A stretch of 35,868 nt of DNA, from contig CAIKKE010000050.1 of NCBI GenBank assembly GCA_903827925.1, forward strand, positions 1-35,868. Reading direction: 5' to 3'. Shown here piece by piece: positions 1-7,877 of this stretch. The stretch comes from an uncultured Francisellaceae bacterium. Lineage in GTDB: Bacteria > Pseudomonadota > Gammaproteobacteria > UBA6186 > Azoamicaceae. The notes beneath the pieces were generated by a model. The model had not been told where the DNA came from and made no database searches. It saw only the letters and a list, made by a program, of their open reading frames with translations. A program made the translations under genes and the position numbers. How positions within the stretch are numbered: the stretch's first letter is position 1; every line of letters begins with the position of its first letter.

Positions 1-114
1 TCTATTTGTTTTTTTTATTTTGTGGAAAACTAATTATTACAAATTTAGGGGTGAACTTACACTATTCGCTATAAGGTTATTTAAATAAATAGTGTGTGTT
101 ATTTATAGTTTTGA

Positions 115-243
115 AAACTTTTTTTCGTCGAACTGAGGTTAGAAAATTTAATTAATCAAACAAAAACTGAAAAACCAACTGGAAAAGATACCAACGATCA
201 TGACAATTCTGATAGTAGAAAACCACAAAGTCCTAGATCATAA
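115..243 (+). pseudogene. C-terminal remnant of an unidentified ORF
   Basis: An open frame runs from just after a TGA at 112 to a TAA at 241 and has no ATG or GTG start. The last ~30 residues are strongly hydrophilic (Lys, Asp, Asn, Ser and Pro rich) and look like a natural protein tail, ending KPQSPRS. It lies immediately next to the convergent Rpn gene. The simplest reading is the end of a gene whose front has been lost. It may equally be chance coding in AT-rich DNA. Confidence 0.25.
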
Positions 244-251
244 TAATAGCT

Positions 252-1214
252 CTATTTGTCAAGCTCTTCACTCTTAAGCTTATTAATTTCTTCTATTGTC
301 AGTTTTGTTACTTTTATGATAAAGTTAATATCAGAACCTTCTGCTAACATAATGCGAGCGGTTTCTTTTTTGTTCTCGACTCTACCTCTATCTATACCTT
401 GAGATATGCCTTGAGATATGCCTTCTTCTTGAAATTTACGCGCTAATGTACCCATAATTTTCTCCCTTACTACTGGAATAGTATTTAATTGTTTAACAAA
501 TTCTTCTTGATTACTAACATTGCCTACTAACATTATATAGTATAAACAATTTTCAATGTAAGTTAATAGTAGAATTTCATCGTTACCAATTTTTTCTAAA
601 GCATCAATAATGAATTGCTTTAAGTCATTTATTACTAATAATAAATCCCTATCTCTAGCATGTTTTTGCAGATATTCCATTAATGCAACTAAATTATGTT
701 TTTTTAATTCATCGTCTGAAAAAAGTGTAATATCAACTAAATGCGCAGGCTGAGCTAAGGTCTGTTTAGCTAATTCTTGATCATTGAATAGGTCGAAAAT
801 ATTTAAAGAATACGGATAAGGTTTTCGATTTGCTTGTTCTTGGTAAAATAATATTGGGAATACAATCGGTAAAGTAGTGGCTTTTGGATGTTCCTGCAAA
901 TGTTGCATAATAATAGCTAACTGATAGCGTAGAATTCTAAGTGGCATCATTTTTTTTGGTGAACTTTGATGTTCTGCCAATATATAAAGATAGTTGCCTG
1001 TATTGTTGTCTAATTTGCTGTAATACAATACATCTGAAAATTGCTCTTTTAATTCTTCATCAAGTAATGAGGTATTACAAAATTTTAGATCATCAAGGTT
1101 GATTTTATTTAACACAAATGCTGGTAAGTGAGCTCTAAAAAAATCTTTAGCAACATCAATATTTTTTAGCGTAGAACGAAATAATGCATCATGTGGATTA
1201 GGAATTTTACTCAT
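252..1214 (-). CDS. Rpn family recombination-promoting nuclease / PD-(D/E)XK putative transposase
   Basis: A 320-residue protein of the Rpn (RpnA/transposase_31-like) family, whose members have a PD-(D/E)XK nuclease fold and promote RecA-independent recombination. The N-terminus has the family opening PNPHDALFRSTL. Likely active-site residues are Asp61 in FSDVLYYSK and Glu81/Gln83 in LAEHQSS, followed by the conserved RILRYQ helix. The C-terminus carries the usual Gly-Gln repeats (GISQGISQG), encoded by a 12-bp tandem duplication near 395-425. The frame can be extended seven codons to a TTG at 1235, but the ATG at 1214 fits the family start better; neither has a strong ribosome site. It appears intact and transcribes towards the left end. 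The nuclease activity is a family property, not shown here. Confidence 0.9.
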   Translation of the reverse strand: MSKIPNPHDALFRSTLKNIDVAKDFFRAHLPAFVLNKINLDDLKFCNTSLLDEELKEQFSDVLYYSKLDNNTGNYLYILAEHQSSPKKMMPLRILRYQLAIIMQHLQEHPKATTLPIVFPILFYQEQANRKPYPYSLNIFDLFNDQELAKQTLAQPAHLVDITLFSDDELKKHNLVALMEYLQKHARDRDLLLVINDLKQFIIDALEKIGNDEILLLTYIENCLYYIMLVGNVSNQEEFVKQLNTIPVVREKIMGTLARKFQEEGISQGISQGIDRGRVENKKETARIMLAEGSDINFIIKVTKLTIEEINKLKSEELDK

Positions 1215-1236
1215 TATATCAGTTCGCCCATCCAAT

Positions 1237-1670
1237 CTTCTTGTTCTACCAACAACTTTAGTTAAAAAACTATAAAATACTTGTCATGTTACAGAGCATG
1301 TAATTTATAAATAATTGTTGTTAGATCTTTTATATTATTAAATAATTTTTTGATAACTACGTTGTTAAACAACCTAGCATATTCACTAACAAAACTCAAA
1401 TTTTGTTTTTAGTTTGTTAACGCAAAATAATATTAACATTTTTAACTATAAAAACAGGTCAGGCAACAAGAATAAATCTAGCTGCCTGGAGTACAATGAT
1501 ATCATAATATAATTTTAAGCAGAATATTTATTAAAAATATTCTAATCAAGCTCACATGGATAATCCCTTGGCGCTAGCCTGAGCATAAAATATTCTATAA
1601 ATTCTTGATTAACTTTAAAAATAGAGATAAAAAATACTAAGTAAAAAACTAGTTAAACCTAAATTCTTAA
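1237..1670. other. AT-rich non-coding stretch with short inverted repeats
   Basis: No gene could be supported here. It holds a 13-base palindrome (GTTGTT-A-AACAAC, 1361-1373), a 6-bp inverted repeat CAGGCA/TGCCTG with a 17-base loop (1460-1488), and a perfect 9-bp inverted repeat AGAATATTT/AAATATTCT with a 5-base loop (1521-1543). The right arm of the last recurs directly at 1587-1596. The first may be an operator for the Rpn gene. The others lie on the approach to the putative origin of transfer. Confidence 0.5.
1521..1543. repeat. Perfect 9-bp inverted repeat, 5-base loop
   Basis: AGAATATTT and AAATATTCT flank ATTAA. No T-run follows, so it is not a convincing terminator. It lies about 130 bases from the putative nic patch and may be part of the same cis-acting region. 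Confidence 0.5.
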
Positions 1671-1706
1671 CTCACCCACACCAGACGCACCAGAGCGTTT
1701 TCGCTT
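1671..1706 (-). other. oriT: Putative oriT nic region with hairpin
   Basis: This 36-base island has 21 G or C bases, in flanks that are almost all A/T. On the minus strand it reads a perfect hairpin AGCG-AAAA-CGCT (1694-1705), then CTGGTGC, then CTGGTGTGGGTGAG (1684 down to 1671). MobF relaxases such as F TraI and R388 TrwC bind a hairpin a few bases 5' of nic, and the F nic context contains a GGTGT/GG-type core as I recall it. The relaxase and an apparent RHH accessory gene end just to the right. The assignment is by architecture and resemblance; the exact nick site is not proven. Confidence 0.5.
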
Positions 1707-1779
1707 AAAACACTGATAAAATCAAAGAAAAACATTAATCAAATAAGGTTTAAGATATCCAAGATTTATAAAATAAAAT

Positions 1780-1973
1780 TTATGCAATTTTATGCAAATC
1801 TTATGCTGATTTTATGCAAAATAATAAAAATCTATAACTCATTGATTTATAAGACTTTTTTAAACATAACAATTTTGATCAATTTAAATTCAGCATAAAT
1901 CAACATAAATTTAGCATATGGCGACATAAGATTTGCATAAAACTGCATATAATTTAGCATAAATGAACATAAT
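1780..1973. repeat. Helically phased TTATGC / GCATAA hexamer array (putative accessory-protein sites of oriT)
   Basis: Four TTATGC motifs start at 1780, 1790, 1801 and 1812. Eight copies of the opposite orientation, (G/A)CATA(A/T), start at 1893, 1903, 1914, 1924, 1935, 1945, 1957 and 1968. Steps are 10, 11 and 11 in the first block and 10, 11, 10, 11, 10, 12 and 11 in the second, so every copy falls on about the same face of the helix. This is typical of cooperative binding by small ribbon-helix-helix proteins. The adjacent gene encodes a protein with two such segments, and the putative nic patch is 75 bases to the left. Confidence 0.75.
1835..1847 (-). promoter_or_regulatory. Putative IHF binding site
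   Basis: The plus strand TAACTCATTGATT is an exact match to the reverse complement of the IHF consensus WATCAANNNNTTR. It lies between the two opposed hexamer blocks, where a sharp bend would bring them together. IHF sites occur in the oriT of F and R388. A chance match in AT-rich DNA cannot be excluded. Confidence 0.4.
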
Positions 1974-2136
1974 CTAAAAATGGATTTTTATGATGTAAAT
2001 TTGATATTTATAATCTTCTTAGACAAGATATTTGTTGTAAAAAACTATCAAGATTCATTTAAAATCATCTTTAATTTTAGATTATAAAGTCTAACAAAAT
2101 TAACAATATTTTAAATCACTCAAATATTAATAACTA

Positions 2137-2790
2137 TCAAATCAAATAAGCTGCTTGTTCTTTGAATAATTTTAAAAGCATATTATCAGTTTTTAAATGT
2201 ACTTCATCAATAATTTTTTTAGGATCCTCAACTGTTTGATTAACTAATTTTTCTAATAATATACAAGCAGTAATTTGATGCTTGATCGCAATTTTATGTA
2301 GATCAGATAACTCTTGAACATCTGTCATTAAGTTATTCTGTATAAAAAAACTTTCAACCAATCTTCTAATTAATGGTATGACTTTTAATTGTAGTCTTGT
2401 AGATTCACTGCTTAACCATGTAAACAACATTGTTTCTATGCTAACACACAGTCGTTGTTTCTTAGTATTAAAATTCATTTGTTGTAATAAATTTTCGGTT
2501 TCTTCAAATGCTAAATTACGTAAAATTTCCCCTTTCTCTTCGGTAGCCAAAATCAATTGTTCTAATAATTTAGCTGTGAAAATAATATATCCCATTTCAT
2601 TACGATGAATTTGATTATATCCACTGCTTAGCTTAATTGTATAGTTATAGTTAAGCTCTACCGGACCTTGTTGCATTTTTTGATATAATAAATCTCTAAC
2701 AAATTTAGAAATAGTAATTTTATTTTTTTGGGCACTACCAATGATCCAATTGGCTAAATAATCATCAAATATAATACTAACAATTTTCAT
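2137..2790 (-). CDS. Putative relaxosome accessory protein with two ribbon-helix-helix segments (TraY/TrwA-like role)
   Basis: A 217-residue protein. Two segments each look like a ribbon-helix-helix DNA-binding unit, a short beta strand then two helices. One covers residues ~1-40 (KIVSIIFDD then an ITISKFVRDLL helix). The other covers ~110-150 (QRLCVSIET then VIPLIRRLVESFF). Linked RHH units in one chain are known from F TraY. Two helical stretches follow each unit and may mediate assembly. The ATG overlaps the traI stop as ATGA, with AAGGAG eight bases upstream, so it is the last gene of the transfer operon. The phased hexamer array begins about 165 bases downstream. I infer that it binds that array and recruits TraI. 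There is no close sequence match to a named family. Confidence 0.6.
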   Translation of the reverse strand: MKIVSIIFDDYLANWIIGSAQKNKITISKFVRDLLYQKMQQGPVELNYNYTIKLSSGYNQIHRNEMGYIIFTAKLLEQLILATEEKGEILRNLAFEETENLLQQMNFNTKKQRLCVSIETMLFTWLSSESTRLQLKVIPLIRRLVESFFIQNNLMTDVQELSDLHKIAIKHQITACILLEKLVNQTVEDPKKIIDEVHLKTDNMLLKLFKEQAAYLI

Positions 2791-5700
2791 AGACTTAACT
2801 CCTTATTTAACTGTAGGTTTTTAGTAACTGCTGGCGTATTAGTTGTCTCTATAGCTTTAACAACTTCTGGTGATTTTTGGAGTTCTGCAGATTGCAATGA
2901 TTTATTAATAGAATTAACTCCTAAATGTTTCAACACATCATTAAAATCCACTTTATTCATTCCTGGAATTTTTTCTGGATAAGCAATAGATACTTCTAAA
3001 CCACGTTCTTTATAAAAATTAGCTGCCGTTAACAATGTTTTATTAGAAATCGCATTAGCTCCATCATAATCAGCACATAAAACTACTTTTTGAACATCAT
3101 TTGGTAATGGTACATTTTTAAGATTAGATACTGATAATGCTGCAATTATAGTGTTGTTTGGTTTAGCTTGAGCAATACTTAAAGCAGTTTCTATTCCTTC
3201 AGCTATATAAACGGTATTTCTAACTTTACCTTGGTTAACAGTAACTGCTGCATTAATCATACTACCTAGGTTAGCTTTAACAGTCGCTTTTCTAGATTCC
3301 CCTTGATCATCAACATAATTAGAATTTAGTTTATTACCATCTTTGTTTAAAAAAATACGCACGATCCCTTGAATTTGATCTTGTTCATTTTTAATTGGAG
3401 CTAGTAGTGCTGGGATAAACCGATTTAAATCTGGATGCTTTAATTTAGCACAAAATCTAAAATCACTAGGGATGCATCCATTAATCCCTCTAAATTCTCG
3501 CAAATATTTTTCAGCTAAGGTGCCGAAAATAGAGGTGCCACTATTATAAATTTTATTAACATATGCAATTTTTTTGAGATCTAACGTAGTAATATTTTTT
3601 GATTTTTGGTTGGTATTGGCGTTAATTGGTTTAGTAAACAATTTATTTATAGATCCAAGATGCAACGAACTAGATAATTCATTGATAGCAGCCTTAAAAT
3701 CATGATTAAAATGTTCTGTATAAAGCGATAATAGATTTTTTCCACCCAAACCTTTTTCAAAATTATGCCAATATCCAGCTTTATCACCAGATAATTTAAC
3801 TACTAAAGAACCTTTTTTACCCCATCTAGCCTCTAGATTACTCGTTTTTTGTGGTTGCCCTAACCAATTGGTTGCATGTTGTAAAATATTGCTATGCAAC
3901 CTATTAATTACTTGCTCAATAGTGACTGTTTGAGATTTTTCGTATAAAGAATTTTTTACAGTAACAACTTTAGGAGGTGATGTAAAAGCAGGTTCTTTTT
4001 CGGCAATACCAGTAATATTGCTGGTCATCTGATCTACTTTGGCTCGAACTTTGTTTTTTTCAGGATCTAAAAATTCTAAAGAACTACGAACATCAAGTAC
4101 TCGTTGTTCCAATGCGTGTTGGTAGCTCTCAATATGATCTACTAATAAAGTAACTTGATCGCCTCTAGTTACACTTACTAAAAACTCATTAACTGATGTA
4201 AGTTTAGGAATGTTTGATGCCTTTCTGGTTGCAGGGTTCGGGTAACTGTGCCATATAGCTTGATCTTTACAATATGCATTGGTGGGTGATTTTTTTAAAT
4301 TAATTCTCAAATCATTCCCAATTCGATCTTGAACGACAGCAGTACTATCTTTATTGATTTCTGTTACTTTAACCAATTTGGAACTAGAAAGATTTTGGTT
4401 TAAATTAACTGCAGACTCTTTAGTTATAAGTACATCACCCACCTTGATTTCTTTGCTAAGAATTTCTCTACTATAACCTCCTTTTGCTAAAGCAATGGTC
4501 ATTTGCTTATCTGCTCCTTGTGCTATAAAAGTGGTGGTTGCATAAGCGTGATCCCAATGTTGATTAGTAAATTCTTTTAAATTTAAGAGAATTTCTTTAC
4601 CATTTTGCAATAAAATAGTTGCATCATGGTTTTGATCAATTGACTTGATAGTCGCGGTTTGACCATTACATATACCAACAACTTCATTATTTTTTAACCA
4701 TCTGATTTGATCGTTAGTCATTAACTTGCGCGCTTCTTGTCGATAAACATTAATATTACATGGGCTTTTTTCAGGTGACCAAACAATTTGTTCCTGGGTT
4801 ACAGGATGTTCTAAAGTTAAAGTTTGGTTGTCTAAATCTTTATGTTTGATTAGATAATATTCATGGTTTTTGACCTTTAACTCTATAGAGGGTTTAAAAA
4901 AAGTAATTAAATCTTGTTCTTTAAAGTAATAAATTTTTTGTTGTTCAGCTTTGGTTAATTTTACTTGAGTTAAATTATGGCAATTAACTTCCAGACCAAT
5001 TAATTGATTAGCTTGTTTTAATCCTTGCCGAATTTCATGATTTACTAATTTGCGATCAGCATGTTCTGGGGTAATTAATATAGTATTTAGCCTTTCTTCT
5101 GGAGTTTTTGCTAAATATAATTCTGCCATCTTCATTAATCGCTCTTGATGCTCTGGAATTTCCACCAAAGAATCACCTAATCTTTTTAAAGCCTCAGGAA
5201 TTTGATTTTTATAAATATGTTGCATCACATTTAAGGTTTTAGCTGATTTGAAGCGAACATTTTCAGTTATAAAAACGGATTGCATCTCGGAGCCCAACAT
5301 TAAATAAAAGATCATACCTGCTTCAATTGAGTATAATTGTCGATGATCACCCATTACAACTAACCGAGCATCTAATTGTTCGACTTTAGTAAGGATCGCA
5401 AACATTTCAGCAGTTGAAACAAATGATGCTTCATCTAATATTAATAGTTTATTAGTGCCATACTCTAACTTAGCGAGAGTTGGATCTAGATTTAATAATT
5501 TTTCACTTTCAATTAAAAATTTGCGTAAAGTCATAGGTTTAATGCCAGCTCGTAATAATAAATCTTGACTACTTAAGTTTTGACTACCCTCTTGCAGCCG
5601 TTCTTTAGCACCGGTTGTTGGGGTTAACCCTATAATTTCAAAACCAGAGTCTTTACATAATTTATTTAAACTGCGAATCATTGTGGTTTTTCCAGATCCA

Positions 5701-7877
5701 GCTATTCCTTGGATCCCAACTATTCGATCACCAGTAGTTAATGCTAATTTAATTGCATCTTGTTGTCCTTTAGTTAAATTATTAGGTAAATCTATTTGGG
5801 TACTAATTGGATCAATAGTTTTTTGGTTAGATGTTATTAATTTTAGACAAGACTGTTCTAATGAAAGATTAGCTTTGGTGGTAACCAATCCTTCTTTCAC
5901 CGTAATTAATGATTGTTGTAATGCTAGATCTAATTCAGTTTGCAAGACTTCTTTAGGAACGGTGATCCCTAAACTAAATAGTTCTAGTTGTAGTTTTTTT
6001 AACGAAAATACTGCATTATATTGTTGATGTTTACTAATAACCCAATGTACTAGAGAATTAGCAGTATTAGTTTGCCAATTAGTTTTATCGATATGATTAT
6101 TAATTAAATCTATTTGATTATTTAATTTTGGATGGCACATTAAAGCTGAAACATAATCAATAGATTTTTTATTGTCTAAATGACATTCTTTGATCCCATG
6201 TTTCAGTAATGCACTAATGGCAGCTTGAGGTTTATTAATTTTGTTAGACCAAAGGATCCTAGTGCCAAATTGTTTAGCATAAGATTGTAATCTATTAAGC
6301 TGATTGCTGGAAATACTACTATGCAGATCTAAGATCCAAATTTGTTTAGCTTGAAATAATCTATATGCTGGAATTGGTTGATTTTTGATTTTTTCTGCTC
6401 GATTTTCGCAACTTATTAAAAAACCTTCTATAGTCTGAACTCGTTGTAATCCTAACTCTTTGGAAAATTCTGCTTTTCTTTTCAATGTTTGAGTAATTCC
6501 TAGCGGATAAAATCCATATTTATAAGATAGATCTACGAATGTTTTCATGGTGAAGGTATAATTAGTTGGATTTTTAGCACTTACGACCAGTTGGCAGTCA
6601 GCATTAGTTAATAAAGTTTTTAAGACTGGTTGCATCTCTTTGAACTCAGTGGTTTTTTTAGTCAAATAATTAGCAGCCATTCCAGAAAACATTGGACATA
6701 GTTTATTTTTACCTTGACGCATATTAAGAATATTTAACATTTCTAAATCACGTGCAGTTTGAGTCGTACACAAATCATTAGTTAAATATAATAATTCACC
6801 AGATTTAAACTGCTCCGCTATTACTTTATTGATTAATTCTGGAGAATAATTGCGAATACTTAAGCCTCCTGCAGTTTTAATTAACTCCTTGGTAGTAAAC
6901 ACTCCTCGCCAATTACTTAATTCTTTACTAGCTTTAGTTACAGCTTGGTAAGCTAAGTGATATGGATTAGGTGGGGTTACTGCACCTCGTTCTAATGCTT
7001 GTTTACTATAGTTTTTAAGCCATTCTATACTTGAACCACAACGCATTAATTCCATTGTCCAAGCTAATTCTAAATGCTCTGGATCAACAGCTATTTTTCG
7101 TTCACGAGTATTAAAATTAGCAATTTGTGCAGCCTTGCTACCCTCTAGATTTTGTTTTTCTAATTCTTTAGTGATTTGCTCTCGACGTTTAGAAAATTGT
7201 TTAATTAACTTTTCTGAAAATCCTTTTAATTCAAATAACCCTTGTTCTGAGGTTTGGGTAATTTCAAACCCAGCTTTCATCAATTCTTGAGCTAATTTAC
7301 CACGATAAATTACCCCTAATAACATTTTATTATCATAAACTTCATCGAAATATAAAGTTCGCCATTTTTGATCAGATCTAAGAGTTGCATTCATAATAAT
7401 ACAGTGATCATGTAAATTAGGATCTAGTTCCCGAGAATCTGTATGCTCAAATTTAGCAATTAATAAGTTGTTGGTTTTTTCAATTGTGGTTTTACCATTG
7501 TTTTTAACTCTAGTTGCTGCAAAGTTCTCTTCTAAATATTTTAATGCTGCGTTTACGGCGATCTTATGTGCTTTCAATACTCGCTCATCTTTACCCACAA
7601 TTGCTAAAATTGACACTGATTTAGGGGCAGAAAATGTTAAGTCATACCCTGGTCGATGATTTTTAGTAGTTGCTTCCATGGTAACTGTTGGTGATAATTT
7701 GCCTTCTAGTTTAGCAATAAAATCTGGTAATGTAGCATTACCTTCTAAATCTAATAATTCTGCACCCTTACCGAACCATACTCCTAAAGCAGGTTCTCCT
7801 TCTTTAGCATAATAATTATCTTCTTGATAATAGCTGCCAGCTTTGGCGGCTGATTTTAAAGTGTAAATGCTTAACAT
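2787..7877 (-). CDS. traI: TraI-like conjugative relaxase/helicase with C-terminal primase-Toprim region
   Basis: A 1696-residue MobF relaxase, close in length to F TraI (about 1756). The N-terminus has two tyrosine pairs, Tyr16/17 and Tyr22/23, nearly as in F TraI, and a metal-binding His triad at His145, His156 and His158 (LHDHC). A RecD-like helicase follows, with Walker A GIAGSGKTT near residue 725 and DEXX-box LILDEAS near 812. The C-terminus (~1330-1650) is unlike F TraI. It has a WHNFEKGLGGKNLLSL segment typical of plasmid primase-like proteins, then a Toprim-type region with VYIAEGIETALS (~1555) and VVLCADYDGANA (~1600). It should nick oriT, unwind the strand and perhaps prime the complement in the recipient. 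It shares one base with the traD stop. Confidence 0.93.
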   Translation of the reverse strand: MLSIYTLKSAAKAGSYYQEDNYYAKEGEPALGVWFGKGAELLDLEGNATLPDFIAKLEGKLSPTVTMEATTKNHRPGYDLTFSAPKSVSILAIVGKDERVLKAHKIAVNAALKYLEENFAATRVKNNGKTTIEKTNNLLIAKFEHTDSRELDPNLHDHCIIMNATLRSDQKWRTLYFDEVYDNKMLLGVIYRGKLAQELMKAGFEITQTSEQGLFELKGFSEKLIKQFSKRREQITKELEKQNLEGSKAAQIANFNTRERKIAVDPEHLELAWTMELMRCGSSIEWLKNYSKQALERGAVTPPNPYHLAYQAVTKASKELSNWRGVFTTKELIKTAGGLSIRNYSPELINKVIAEQFKSGELLYLTNDLCTTQTARDLEMLNILNMRQGKNKLCPMFSGMAANYLTKKTTEFKEMQPVLKTLLTNADCQLVVSAKNPTNYTFTMKTFVDLSYKYGFYPLGITQTLKRKAEFSKELGLQRVQTIEGFLISCENRAEKIKNQPIPAYRLFQAKQIWILDLHSSISSNQLNRLQSYAKQFGTRILWSNKINKPQAAISALLKHGIKECHLDNKKSIDYVSALMCHPKLNNQIDLINNHIDKTNWQTNTANSLVHWVISKHQQYNAVFSLKKLQLELFSLGITVPKEVLQTELDLALQQSLITVKEGLVTTKANLSLEQSCLKLITSNQKTIDPISTQIDLPNNLTKGQQDAIKLALTTGDRIVGIQGIAGSGKTTMIRSLNKLCKDSGFEIIGLTPTTGAKERLQEGSQNLSSQDLLLRAGIKPMTLRKFLIESEKLLNLDPTLAKLEYGTNKLLILDEASFVSTAEMFAILTKVEQLDARLVVMGDHRQLYSIEAGMIFYLMLGSEMQSVFITENVRFKSAKTLNVMQHIYKNQIPEALKRLGDSLVEIPEHQERLMKMAELYLAKTPEERLNTILITPEHADRKLVNHEIRQGLKQANQLIGLEVNCHNLTQVKLTKAEQQKIYYFKEQDLITFFKPSIELKVKNHEYYLIKHKDLDNQTLTLEHPVTQEQIVWSPEKSPCNINVYRQEARKLMTNDQIRWLKNNEVVGICNGQTATIKSIDQNHDATILLQNGKEILLNLKEFTNQHWDHAYATTTFIAQGADKQMTIALAKGGYSREILSKEIKVGDVLITKESAVNLNQNLSSSKLVKVTEINKDSTAVVQDRIGNDLRINLKKSPTNAYCKDQAIWHSYPNPATRKASNIPKLTSVNEFLVSVTRGDQVTLLVDHIESYQHALEQRVLDVRSSLEFLDPEKNKVRAKVDQMTSNITGIAEKEPAFTSPPKVVTVKNSLYEKSQTVTIEQVINRLHSNILQHATNWLGQPQKTSNLEARWGKKGSLVVKLSGDKAGYWHNFEKGLGGKNLLSLYTEHFNHDFKAAINELSSSLHLGSINKLFTKPINANTNQKSKNITTLDLKKIAYVNKIYNSGTSIFGTLAEKYLREFRGINGCIPSDFRFCAKLKHPDLNRFIPALLAPIKNEQDQIQGIVRIFLNKDGNKLNSNYVDDQGESRKATVKANLGSMINAAVTVNQGKVRNTVYIAEGIETALSIAQAKPNNTIIAALSVSNLKNVPLPNDVQKVVLCADYDGANAISNKTLLTAANFYKERGLEVSIAYPEKIPGMNKVDFNDVLKHLGVNSINKSLQSAELQKSPEVVKAIETTNTPAVTKNLQLNKELSL

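Noticed and set aside
1460-1488. CAGGCA/TGCCTG inverted repeat as a terminator
   Set aside because: The stem is short, the loop is 17 bases and no T-run follows.
1780-1973. CRISPR-like array
   Set aside because: Units are only six to seven bases, spaced one helical turn apart and in both orientations, with no spacers of CRISPR size.
5683-6027. Plus-strand ORF opposite the traI helicase region
   Set aside because: Antisense shadow of a well-supported gene with the Walker A motif on the other strand.
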